Assembly: GCF_037975245.1 (NCBI RefSeq)
Contig: NC_092568.1
Span: 26,222,501-26,286,500 of the forward strand
DNA: 64,000 nt
Reading direction: 5' to 3'
Source: Apostichopus japonicus
Lineage: Eukaryota > Echinodermata > Holothuroidea > Aspidochirotida > Stichopodidae
Positions 1 through 10,942 of this stretch are shown one piece after another; the first letter of the stretch is position 1; each line of letters starts with the position of its first letter. Position numbers and translations under genes: made by a program. Under the pieces are notes generated by a model. It was not told the origin of the DNA. It did not search any database and saw only the letters and a program-made list of their open reading frames with translations.

Positions 1-358
1 TGCGACAGACTTTCAAACCACCTAGGCTAGGCCTATCACTGTGGTGTCATTGACATCACAATCACTTAGCCTTAGTTAGGGCTATCTTTGGCTAAGCTCT
101 GTAAATGTCAATGATATACATACTTACTGCCAAATTAATGACCGTGAAAACTATACTAACGTTAGGCCTGGTATTTACGCCTTTAAGTAAGGCCTATTCT
201 GTAGGCAAGAAAATCACTGTAAATTCGATGATTATTGTGGGCTTAGGACATTGACAACTATGTACTAATTAATATTAGTACCAGGCAACATGTTATTGTA
301 ACAGTGTTACTGTTAGGACGGGTTATACGAAAATGTCAATTAATTCAGATGGTTGTAC

Positions 359-498
359 CTCTTTTTGCTTGCAGAGATGAAGTTTTTCCTTTAACTCAGC
401 TATCTGTTTTCTGGCCTCTACAAGATCACCGAGGAGCGTGGAAGAATCAGAAAGATCGCCTTTTTCCATTTCAAGATATTTTCTGATTCTGACCACAG
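359..498 (-). CDS. Possible coding exon of an unidentified coiled-coil protein (gene continues off left edge)
   Basis: The minus strand has an open stretch reading VVRIRKYLEMEKGDLSDSS, followed by a segment rich in E, K, L and A (LVEARKQIAELKEKL) that looks like an amphipathic helix or coiled coil. It ends at 359 with AAAGAG followed by gtacaa, a usable splice donor. The left limit is either an acceptor (..accag, exon from 498) or a first exon starting at the ATG at 479-477, which has G at +4. The next exon would lie to the left of position 1. I do not recognise the protein. Codon choice and sharp helix periodicity favour real coding over chance, but there is no second exon to confirm it. Confidence 0.35.
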
Positions 499-519
499 CT
501 GGTGCGAGTTATGTTTGCA

Positions 520-1320
520 ACTACATGCGATCGAAAAGCATCGTATGGAACGCGAACAGAACTAGCACAGAGTCGGATTGTTTTTTTTCATTTAACTATT
601 GAAAAAAAGACACTTTTATGCAAGCCATGTAGATATTCACATTTCACGGGATATCCTTCACCCAGACTAACATCAGATAAACCTAATTAGTGATTTATAC
701 ACTGTTGATCTTAATTCAGAAATGTTGTGTCCAACACGTAATGTTTTCTTTTTTTTATTTGCATTCCCCTGTGCTATCATATTTGCTAGAGACATGTTAT
801 GTTTGCAGCCATTAGTCGAGTATGGTACCATGCAGCTTTTATGCATGTCAGTATAAGCCACTCACAAAAAAAAATCATTTGGATGGTAATGAAAATGCAA
901 TTCACAATATGCACACGAAATGTTATTTTCTGATCTTCGGAGAAGGTCATTCATATATGATTGATTCTTTTTCAACTTGATTGTTAAGTTGTTCAACTGG
1001 GGATGTGCGGAGTCTTCCGTGGATTTGGTATTTCTGGTTTGTGAACTTGAAAAAGGGGTTTGTTTCTGTTCTTCACTTGTTATCTAAACAACTTTGTTCA
1101 TCGTGGCTGCACTGCAGTGATGTCGAATAGGGTGCCTTTGCCTACCTCAGTATTTGAGAAAGTGGTCGGATGCTATCATCCTAGCGATCCCGTTTGAAAT
1201 CATATCATATCATCTAGTCGCGTTACAACTCGTTTAGCTTCAAATCTCTTTCACCGTGAAGGACCTTGGCGCCGATGCACGGTATCTTCTATACATCTAA
1301 CACTCTCGATAAGCGTTTTA
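520..1320. other. Intergenic stretch, no gene seen
   Basis: Short chance open frames only, with homopolymer T and A runs. Nothing resembling a conserved exon with splice sites was found on either strand. Confidence 0.5.
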
Positions 1321-1910
1321 GTTGAGTTCCGCTTGACCGTTACGTTAGTTGTTTGTGACAGTTCACGTAGGAAAGTACATCCTGGATATTAATGACTGCA
1401 TTTGGGCAAGTTTTGCAACTATCGCTGGTTTGGTACTACGACTTCTGTTACAACGGAGCGCTAGGGTTAAAGCGTGTACGTGTATACATTCCCTCCAGTT
1501 TGTGTGTAGGAAGTTACATTCTGAATATTAATTGCATTGGTAGGTCTTGCAACTATTGCTGGTTTGGTACTACGACTTCTCTTTTCCAATTTGGTGGAGG
1601 CTTTAGGGAATAATTTATTCACAAAAACGGGAGCCCCTCGAAACGGCTCAAAACAAAAAAAAAACAAAAAAACAAAAACAGATAACTGTATTATATATAT
1701 AATTTGACTACTGTTTGTGTAGATACACCCGATAAAAGCCTTTGTTTAGTCCGCTTGACCGTAGCTTAATCACAAAAAAAAAAAACGGGAGCCTCCGAAT
1801 CGGCTTCCAGTCCAAGGTGGCGAAGGGTCCCGAATAAATGGGGCCCCCGAAAAAACGGGGGCCTTCGGCTCCCAGTAGAGGCCTCGGGGGGGGGGGGGTG
1901 AAGTGGCACG
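1320..1910. repeat. Complex block of diverged direct repeats with G/C-rich cassette
   Basis: A segment at about 1349-1450 recurs diverged at about 1496-1583; both end in GGTTTGGTACTACGACTTCT. A second motif, (A)n followed by ACGGGAGCC and a CGGCT, occurs at about 1620-1650 and again at about 1775-1806. The sequence CCGCTTGACCGT is also repeated (about 1329 and 1749). The block ends in a C/G-rich cassette with a 13-G run near 1886. It looks like nested or tandemly duplicated interspersed repeats and has no convincing coding sequence. Confidence 0.55.
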
Positions 1911-2248
1911 ATATATACTACTCAAGTTATTCACTTGGTTACATTTATTCACTCAATTATGTTTGCAAATGATCTTTTCAGTCTCAACTTTTGTCTTAAA
2001 ATCTTTTCTTAAGAAAGCTCCTCCAGCTTATCTAACTAAAGGTTAACACTATTTTATGTGGGATACAAATATATGACTAGTGCTCAAATGAGAACCTTGC
2101 AGAATGAAGAGGATGCTGTAGTGTTTAATCATATACTTGCATGCACCCATGTAAATATAACCTCTGACCACCTAAAGCACTCTGGATTCTGGCTTAAATA
2201 CAACACAGCATTATCTAATAAAATGATGACTTGAAAATGAGCATTTCT

Positions 2249-2690
2249 ACGAAAACGTAGAAAGGACATTGCATTGACGAGTTAGTGACTTGACAAATCG
2301 ACAATTATCTGCAAATTGACGAGTTGACGAGATGGCAACATGACAAAATTCAGAAAATTGACGTTTTGACGAGATAACAGATCTCGTGAATGCATCAACT
2401 TTTTATTCAGGGTAGCAACTGTGCATCTTGTCAATTTGCAGAAAAGTGATGCATTGACGAGAACCGTTATCTTGTCAAAATGTCAATTTCTGAATTTGTC
2501 ATTTTGTCGAGATGGTAGTAAGTGATCCACTCGTCAATTTGCAGAAAATTGATGCATTGACGAGATCCGTTATCTCGTCAAAACGTCAATTTTCTGAATT
2601 TTGTCACATTACCATCGCGTCAATTTGCAGATAATTGTTGATTTGTCAATTTGGTAACTTGTCAATGCAATGTTCCTTCTACGCTTCCGT
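2249..2690. mobile_element. Foldback MITE-like element with long terminal inverted repeats
   Basis: The left arm (about 2249-2400) and right arm (about 2555-2690) are near-perfect reverse complements over roughly 135 bp. Both read ACGnAAnCGTAGAA, then ACATTGCATTGAC, further in CAATTATCTGCAAATTGACG, and then AAAATTGACGTTTTGACGAG. The element is bounded by GCATTTCT (2241-2248) and GCATTTCA (2691-2698), a 7 of 8 direct repeat that fits an 8-bp target-site duplication. There is no transposase frame, so it would be non-autonomous. An 8-bp duplication is typical of hAT- or P-like DNA transposons, but the superfamily is inference. Confidence 0.75.
2402..2407 (-). terminator. Candidate poly(A) signal for ADCK1 inside the MITE
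   Basis: The minus strand reads AATAAA here, about 590 bases beyond the ADCK1 stop codon. I saw no AATAAA or ATTAAA on the minus strand between 2408 and 2995, so this is the first canonical signal. Usage is unproven. Confidence 0.3.
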
Positions 2691-2995
2691 GCATTTCAGA
2701 GAAACATAAATAAAGACAGACATAAAGCAGAGCACTTGTGTAACTTGAAATATATTCGCCATTTCTTGTAAAAGACAATGTATTGTACAATTCTAAGAAC
2801 AAGAAAGACAAGCTGTGTCCTCTAATAATTTTTAAGTTATTAAATTTTCAATCTATCATCACAATGCACAATAAAAGTGATTCACAAATAAATAAAAACT
2901 GTTGACAGTTAACATTGAACTGATGACACGTATACGGACGGCAGCTGCTCTTGTAAGAGGCAATGACTAGTGACGTACACTGCCCAGCACCTCCA

Positions 2996-5900
2996 TCAAC
3001 TGGCGTCATTCTGTGTCCCACCTAGGAAGATTCCTCTGAGGTGCATTAGGGCAGGTGCTGTGATTAACCATAGATAAAACTCATACAGGTTGATCTTCAA
3101 TAAAGTCAAATGCCTTTGGAAACGAATATTCACTGTTTGTCTTAGGCTCTTCGAAGTTCTAAGTTCATGATCTGTGACCGCCCTGACACAACATCTCGAC
3201 ATGTTTAGGAATGAACTGGAGCTTTTGCGACTCTTCAGTGTGAACTCTATACTACGAAGGAGATCGTTCGTTTTTAGCAACAGGAGCATCTGCCGAGGTA
3301 TTTTGTTTAAAAGCTGTGATATCTCTGGGATGTAGCTTGACACATAGTCTTGAATTTCCTCTGCCTGTATAAAAAAAAAATACTGCAAAGTCACAGCAAG
3401 TCAGGAATGCAATAATGAAGAACACAGGAGATACAACAAGCATTCTACTGATCCACCCACTCTGATCAGCTAAAAACAAAATTGACCAATATATGAAATT
3501 TCTCTCTTAAAGCAACTGAATTTAGAGAACTGAAAATAGATGAGCAACAACAAACAATACTGTTTACATACCCCGGATGGGCTTTCGACATTTTGCCCTA
3601 TGCTAACCTCAAATGACCTTTGTCCCCACACCAAAAACAATAGGGAACTGGAAGTAGTGTTAGCCTAGAAGAAACACACTACCAAACAAGTGACAAGTTC
3701 TTAACGATTTGATTGCAATAAATACACAATAAATGAGATGCCATACCTCTGACTGAGAGAGATCTTTCTTGTCGATGCCTTTAGAGACAGACTCCCAGCT
3801 TCTGGCTGTCAACATGCATGCAAATAATCCATACATCTCTCCAGCACCAAGTACATCACTGTACTGTTTGATACCTTTAATGTCAGCAGCTAAGATGGAC
3901 TGCCATAACCTTGCATAGTTCAACCGGAATTTATCACTCAGCGCCTGAATAGGAGATCCAAGAAAACAGGACATCCAGTTTGAGTTTATATCATATGAAA
4001 CAGTTTCATGAACTTAATTCACCCCCATCAAAGTTTTTTTTCAAGCTACATAGAAGGAAGTTTATGTTATGATATAGCCAGGCGCGTAGCCAGGGGAGGG
4101 GGGGGGGGCGAAGGGGGCAACCTGGCTACGCGCCTGGATATAGCAAACATGTATCAAGATCAAATGTCATCATGTGTGGGTCTCTTTATTTTAGGACCAG
4201 AGATGGGGAAAATGAATTAAAGGAGAGATCTTAAATTCACCTAACATCAAAGCGTACTTTGCTATGTCCTGTCATACCAGTTTCAAAATGACAACACCAC
4301 CTTTTGAAAGCTGTTCGCTACAAACCGTCTGATGATATCAGGCAATAAAGACTGAAGGAGAACTAACCTGATACAGGCCATGATCTAATAGAACAATCTC
4401 CACGCCTTTCTTTCCTGTGTTTCTGACGAGAACATTGCCTGGATGTGGATCACAATGGACGTACCCGTGCACGAATATCATCTCACTGTACATCTTTCCC
4501 AGACTTTTTGTCACCTAAGAAGATGAAGCAAGAAAACTTTACTTCATGCTTTAATGCAAAACACAAAATGTCTACTGATGTCAATATGTGAACAAACCCA
4601 TACAGTATTTAAGCAAAGCACTGAAAGTAGGACTCAAAAACAATGTCATTCCAATTCCAAAAGATTGACAACTTATACACAGAATATAGCAGTTTTCAAA
4701 TATCTGTGGTACTTAAATTTGGCACTATTTAAGTAAATAAAATAGTAAATTTTTTCTGGCATCCACAAAATACAATTTTGTACATGCAGAAAACCCTAAT
4801 GTCATTATTATTTTACAACAAACAAAAAAAGAAAACTAAATTATTCATATGAGAGTTCAATGAGTAAACTGGCATGTGTAATAGCTCAATATTGTGATGT
4901 TAACCTCATTTGCATCTATGCCGTTGGTCACCATGTACTGTCTGTCGTCTACTTTACCACCAGAGTAATACTCCATGCACAGGACACGTTTAGTGGAATA
5001 CTCCCAATACACCTTCGGTACCTGTACAGAGACGAAAACAGTGAAGACGTCTGGGAGCTCAACGTTTCTCCAAACGTATTGTGCACGCATTGCATGCAAC
5101 AGGTGACTTGTTCACTATCGATCATTCTTCAGCCCAGGGGAACTTAGACAACATTTACAAGGAAAATCAAGTTAAATAAAGAAAGTGGGCAATTTTCCAA
5201 AAGATAACCTTTACGAATGTACACACCAAGTAAAATGGGAAGTACTGGCTTACAAAATCAGAAATGCATTGGTTTCTAATATAAATACACTATTGCCATA
5301 TGCTGTTGAAGAAAACTTGAGGGTCTAGACTGATTAACCACCTGCATACTTTAATCTGCCCTCCACCTTGTTATGACACATGAGGAACTTGAGTTCCAAT
5401 GGTGGAATGATGAAAACAAAGCAGAAAAATTTCTTTTAGAAGAAAATTATACTTTTAGGTTTTGGCTTTTACCTTTAAAAATTTAAAGTGTTTAAGAAGT
5501 TGATAAACCTTCTCTGAGTTTCGACCCTCCAGTACAAAGTCCAGTTCTTTGGGTAAATTTAATCTCATCTCTTCGCTGAGCCAAAGAAACTTGAACTCTG
5601 GAAATATTCTAGCAACCACCTGCAGCAAAAACTGAAGGTAAGAACAAAACATTGAAAAAGACAAATTTATTTAATAATGATATAAACAATATTTATATGA
5701 GCTTATGTGATCAAAACTAGGTGGGGACATGAGAAAATCTAGCATGTCACAAAAATGTACATTGCTACAGCTAATGGGTTGCTGTATTGTAACCCCTTTC
5801 ACAAAAATGCTTGTCTTTCTTTACTTTATGCATATTTTAAATACCTCCATTTGCGCTTTGCTATATATGCAGGTATAGGTCATATGACGAAGAGTCTTTG

Positions 5901-8567
5901 GGGGGGGGGGGGGCTGTGGTTGGTAACGGAAGTGTGCGGGTTCATCTTATGAGAATTTTGGACATATAGAGAGTCCAAACTTTATGCAAGCTTTTATTAG
6001 ATGAGAATAGAGTAACCTCACCTCAATAGTGTTCATGTCAACATCAGAGTAGTCCTTCACTTTGGGATGTTGCACTTTGATGGCTACATCTCGGCCATCT
6101 TTGAGAGTTGCTTTGTGAACCTGAGCAAGAGATGCGGTACCAATAGGCTCCTCATCAAAACTAGAGAATGCTTCATCGACCTATATGAGGACATCAAACA
6201 AATGAGTATCATGTACCCAATATGTAGGAGAAAAATCAGAAATAAAATTAAAAGAATTGCAATAGGCTGGCGACTTAATTTAAGTTTCACTGCCCACCAA
6301 AGTCAACTATTGCAATGTTTTGTATCAATCCTGCTAAAAAACTGCTTACTGACTGAATAAAGCTGGTGCAGGTTAACATAATACGTAATGGTAAGAGGGC
6401 CTGACATTTCAATCCTAGCAGGACCTTTGTCAGAGATGGGCTGTAAAGAAAACAGACAGAGGACACATTTCAAAATAACCAGATGGACAGACAAGTTAAT
6501 TGGGACATACTTAAAAATGTATAGAATCAAATCTTCAGTGTTCCAAAAGTCAGTGACTCTTTTCATGAATTTAGTAAAGGTACATCAAGTGTCATTGACC
6601 TTTTCAATTTATCAGCCATATATATAAAGTTGTTCATTCTGGCTACATGGCAGACACATTCATATCACAGACTAACTACATATTGATCTCTTTGCCACAG
6701 AACCATCTTGCTGTACAGTATATGGTCATCACAAATTAATACATACATACTGACTTGTGCAAGTAAACTTTATTAACATTTACCTTTCTAGGTAGATCAC
6801 CACTAACCTTACAATTAAGATCCTCCTCCACTACCCGCTTAACATCCTCCAATGAAGATTGAGGAGCATTGTCATGAAGTACCTTCAGTGTCGAGACGTA
6901 CTCTGATGGAAGCAAGTAATCTAATGCACCGATGTGTTGACCGACCTTTATGAAGACACCGCCGTTTAAACATGCCAGCTGTTTCAATTTTTCAGCCGAC
7001 CGAAGGTGAATCTGAAAGCATAAACCATGTAAAAATGTAGAATGTATCAATCAAACTTGGAGAAAGAAAATACTGTGATACTTGGCATAAATAAGTTACA
7101 AATTTGAAAGATAATAAAACCATCACATTTTGCTTCATAACATTGCTTCACAATCTCTGATGCTTGTTATGTTCTTCATTGTACTTATTACTTATTAAAC
7201 AAGCAAAGAGAGACAAAGATATACTGTATGACTAGGCAGAGTAATACACTTGATCAATCTTCCAGATGTTTCTGATATGTTATGTACTGTAAGAAGCATT
7301 TATACCTTCGAGCATTACTTACCTCAGAGTAAATTTGAGAACTGTCTGGATCTGAAGAATCTACCCATAGCAAGCTTGTCTTGTAGTCACCAACGATGGA
7401 TGCAGCCTGAAAATGGGAGGATGGGGAGGTTTTTTTCTCTACAAAAAAAACATTCAACTGACCTTCAAGTGCTAAGGACATCGTGCCAATATGCCCCATA
7501 TTCACTATATTTGTTGTCTGTCATAAATCTCATTCAATAATCTGTTCAAATGTTTCGAAAGGCTCTTTTAATTTCCAAGAAATACACATTTGAAGTTTTT
7601 GAAAAATCTGGGGATCTCCTAAAATATGTGCAACCTATGACGTGGAGTGTTGCACTCATCCAAATTTTAATAATATGATGTTCCTCTTTTCAAAGAAGAC
7701 AATAAAATATTTCAATAAAGTTCTTTGGCCACAAACCTGTGTTCAGTGTCCTTGAAATGAAGGTTGTAAAAACAAAGGGATAACATAACAGAAACTTAGG
7801 GAGTCACTCCCTTTTCATCATCAACGTGCATTTAGTTTATTCATAATAAAACTAAAATGGTAAATTTTTGATGGATTTTGATCGGCGTTGCAGCTATTTT
7901 CATGGTTTCTAGTGCCTATTAGAGTGATTAGGAGACTGTTCATAGTTGTCTGTAGACCTTTACAGACTCAACCTCAAAAATGAAAAAAAAAAGATTGAAA
8001 TACTCTGGATTGCTTAACTTAAATTCTTTGACAGTACTATCCATGATAAAATGTTACTTTACCCAAAACTGTTTACTGGGTAACTTTCAAGTAGACTAGA
8101 GGTACTGAAGTCACACATCAGCATATCTTAAAGTTATCGTTTTCCAGCTTGTCATCGATAAATCCTATCTAGCACCATCATTTGAATTCGTTAATGTGCA
8201 TAAACGTTGCTAGGCATTTAAATTTCAAATCACCACCTCCACTCTTATGACAGTCATTTTACTACAGTAGGAATGTATGGAATCATACCACCCCCAGAGG
8301 ACACAACCAGAGTTGCTATGAAACAAGGGATAAAATATGATAAATTTATCACATAAAACAATTCAATAAAAATTGAAGAATTGTACGTACTGTAAAGAAA
8401 GCTCTGCCAAATCTGACAACTCCAATGGAAGACCAGTCAATCAGTTGATACCTTGAGTTCACATTGTAGAAGCCATATGTGCCAACAGATGCAGCTGCCG
8501 TGACAATGGATGCTTTCCTTAGTTTACTGCCACCCCAAATTGCTTTGAGAGCACGACCAATTGCCAT
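2996..8567 (-). CDS. ADCK1: ADCK1, aarF-domain (UbiB-family) atypical kinase of mitochondria
   Basis: Nine coding exons, read on the minus strand: 8567-8391, 7406-7323, 7011-6808, 6180-6022, 5619-5473, 5021-4905, 4514-4368, 3944-3747, 3364-2996. They give 533 aa (human about 530). Every junction is GT-AG and every intron is phase 0. Residues about 19-36 form the usual hydrophobic N-terminal segment (mitochondrial targeting or membrane anchor). Family signatures seen are KVGQ at 109-112 (the KxGQ motif), GTASLAQVH at 169-177 in place of a P-loop, VAIK lysine K190, ELDF at 233-236, catalytic HCDPHPGN with D318 at 316-323, and metal-binding LLDHG with D340. ADCK1 is a mitochondrial protein implicated in lipid and cristae homeostasis. 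The start is the first ATG after an acceptor at 8581, so a 5' UTR intron is likely. It is divergent from SNW1, as in human. Identity is firm; exact UTRs are not known. Confidence 0.96.
4078..4137. mobile_element. 60-bp perfect palindromic element with poly-G loop and 6-bp duplication
   Basis: Arms of 17 bp, CCAGGCGCGTAGCCAGG (4078-4094) and its exact reverse complement (4121-4137), flank a G-rich loop. ATATAG occurs immediately on both sides (4072-4077 and 4138-4143), which looks like a target-site duplication. It lies in an ADCK1 intron. Confidence 0.7.
6391..6438 (+). repeat. Fragment of interspersed repeat (GGCCTGACRTTTCRATCCTAGC family)
   Basis: The sequence GGCCTGACATTTCAATCCTAGC followed by AGGACC matches, with a few changes, the arms of the inverted repeat at 40138-40284. 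It also matches, in the opposite orientation, the copy at 18044-18131. It lies in an ADCK1 intron. Confidence 0.6.
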
Positions 8568-8580
8568 AGTTGCAATGGGC

Positions 8581-10379
8581 TGTAAAAGAATATAAACATG
8601 ATATGAAAAAACTCTGAAGACAACAAATTACAACTTGATCCCCACATTTATGCAAGGTGGCAAACAACAAAAATCTAGCAGTACTTAAATTCATCACTGA
8701 ATGAAAACAAAATATAAAACAGGTGGAGAGGGGAAGCCTGACGGTGAAAACAACAAGGTCTGCTATATCACATTACATGCAGAAAGAACTTGTATTAATA
8801 GCTTATACCTCTTTAAATGATGACAGATGACGTCTAGGTACCCTATTGTACTCAGCTATCAATATCCAACAATATGCTACTAGAATTTAGAGTAAAAACA
8901 GAAGGTAGGCCCAAGTCTATGACTAGGCAATGTTAGACCAAACCCATTCCTTGCTATGACTTCGACCAAATTAGCCTCCATGAAATTCAAGATGAAATGC
9001 TGCCTTGGTAGGTCTATCATAATTGCAGAACACCCCGTAATCAAAGTACCCTTCAGAAATTTCCCTTCTCACAAAACGGCTAAATTAAAATAAGAATCTG
9101 ATTACATTCTTAGTAATAATATCACAAACAATTTTAGTTCAATTAGGTCCCATAGTAATGATGATAAGGATGTAAAAATGGGTCGTTCTTAAAAGTAATG
9201 GCAAAAAATGAACCATCCCAATGGTGTAGCCACAACAGCATCATATATTGAACTTTGATTAGTTTTGGCATTTCTCCTCATATTGAACTTCCCTATGCAT
9301 ATAAATGAAACAACGGTGTAGCCACAACAGCATGATACATTGGAATTAGTTCATACTAGTAATAACGACGTAAGGACGTAAGGATGGGTTTTTCTTAAAA
9401 GGAATGGTACAAAATGAACTGTCCTAATGGTGAAGATAGTGTAGCCACAACAGCATAATACAATTGGCAATTCTCTGCGTATTACTAGACTCCTTAAACT
9501 CTTGGCATAGACCCAGTCAAATCTTACACCCTGAGGCTGACCGCAATACTATGTAGCATATACTGAGACGTGTGGTAGCGCCTGTGGGCCTACCGCCTAC
9601 TATAGACTTATAGTATTAGTACTATTCGAAATGATCAACAAACGGAAAGCACCTCTATTTCAGTACAGTATAATGGATTCGTTAAAATATAATGTCAATC
9701 ATGGAGACAGATAATTGTTCAAATAAAATCACTTAAAACTAAAAGTACAGATTATTATTCCTACCGTTAGCCTAATGATTAAAAGAGCAATTAAGCAGAC
9801 AACATGAGCGCAGCCATTTTGGAATATTGCGTAATACCAAAGATCGTACCCCAAAAGGAAAGAAGATACACATCTTTGAGAGGAGAAACCAAAGGAATGA
9901 TCTTTGGTAAGACGCCACCATCTAATGGTATCTTTTACACAACTTGAAATAATCGAGAATGAGATGTATTTCAATAAATATAAAAAACATTCTAACCAAA
10001 GCACCAAGCAAAGTTGGCATTGTTCACATGGAGAAAATGAATATTTTCTCATGTTTTACTAATAGTACTTACAGTAATGTTCTCTCTTTAATAATAGTTC
10101 TTCACTGTCTGAATCAACAATAATTCTTGTTGTAAGTACTAACAAAATCGACACATAGAGACACAACTGAAAGCAGAATTTGTTCTGGGGGCTTTGAGAA
10201 CCCTGCAGCCCCACCCTGAGCCTGGACCTATGTATTACTTCCCATTAAAGTTACTTCCACTCAGAAATGCAATGTGTTATATCAAACTAATTTAATGCCT
10301 CAGAATAAGTGAAAATTGCTATTGTACTGTGTGTACCCTTGTAGTAGATAAAACAAATATAGTCGACCCTTTTATTTTC
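8581..10379. other. ADCK1 upstream and intergenic region, no coding gene seen
   Basis: The ADCK1 5' UTR exon and promoter must lie here or within the next kilobase, because the first coding exon is preceded by a splice acceptor. No TATA box or obvious first exon could be fixed. A diverged repeat block occupies about 9155-9470. The rest is unremarkable AT-rich sequence with chance open frames. Confidence 0.5.
9155..9470. repeat. Diverged tandem duplication (GTGTAGCCACAACAGCAT units)
   Basis: GTGTAGCCACAACAGCAT occurs three times (about 9223, 9314 and 9438). The first and third are embedded in longer matching context: AATGATGA or AATAACGA, then GGATGGGT or AATGGGTC, TCTTAAAAG and AATGGTnnAAATGAAC. 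It is a local two-and-a-half-copy duplication with no coding signal. Confidence 0.55.
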
Positions 10380-10384
10380 AGGAT

Positions 10385-10640
10385 AGCCACATGGTAAGGT
10401 TTCACATCCCTGCATGAAATCTGTCTTGTTGCTTCACTGTTTGAGAACAAAATTTGTCACAAGAGGAACATATTGGTAAGACTTTCTCCTCTTGCATATT
10501 TCCCTGTTGTTCTGAGGCTTCATTTCTACAAGGCAGATTATAAAATGGCTGCATTGATTGGGTTTCACTCCTGTGTGTGTTCTCATGTGCTTTGCTAAAT
10601 TTCCTGCAATCAATTTTCTGCAAATTGACGAGTTGCACAC
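10385..10640 (-). pseudogene. Decayed C2H2 zinc-finger fragment
   Basis: On the minus strand, LAKHMRTHTGVKPNQCSHF is a textbook C2H2 linker and finger fragment. The neighbouring frame contains CSSCDKFCSQT and DRFHAGM, a second finger. Frames shift between the two and key Cys/His spacing is broken. The fragment stops where the MITE half copy begins at about 10612-10640. There are no splice sites or start, so it is read as a relic of a zinc-finger gene or retrocopy, not a live gene. Confidence 0.65.
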
Positions 10641-10812
10641 TTACTACCATCTCATATTGATGCATTGACGAGATCCGTCATCTCGTCAAAACGTCAATTT
10701 TCTGAATTTTGTCACGTTACCATCTCGTCAACTCGTCAACTTGATTTGCAGATAATTTGTCGTTTTGTCAAGTCGGTAACTCGACAATGCAATGTCCCTT
10801 CTACGCTTCCGT
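10612..10812. mobile_element. Truncated right half of the 2249-2690 foldback element
   Basis: It shares TGATGCATTGACGAGATCCG, then CTCGTCAAAACGTCAATTTT, and the terminal CAATGCAATGT..CCTTCTACGCTTCCGT with the right arm of the intact element 8 kb to the left. The left arm is missing. It lies directly between the zinc-finger relic and the SNW1 first exon. Confidence 0.75.
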
Positions 10813-10942
10813 ACGTTGGTGCTAAGTGTACAAGGTTATTCTTATTAGCTAGATGGTCACGCAGCTCCTTTTCCTCTGAGTTGAGCCTACTAATACTAAT
10901 TTATTTTTCTCAACCCCATCAACGTCTGTCCAGACATCAGTA
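10813..10942 (+). promoter_or_regulatory. Presumed SNW1 5' UTR and proximal promoter
   Basis: This is the 130 bases between the element and the SNW1 ATG. The first coding exon has no visible splice acceptor just upstream, so transcription probably begins here or within the element half copy. No TATA box is evident. Confidence 0.35.

Noticed and set aside
1770-1952. Minus-strand Pro/Arg-rich frame
   Set aside because: Lies in a G/C-rich repeat cassette with homopolymers; no start or splice context.
3252-3479. Minus-strand frame of 75 codons overlapping the last ADCK1 exon
   Set aside because: Out of frame with ADCK1 and crosses its splice acceptor.
4860-5147. Plus-strand open frame of 95 codons
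   Set aside because: Antisense shadow of the ADCK1 exon at 4905-5021, whose minus-strand product is clearly conserved.
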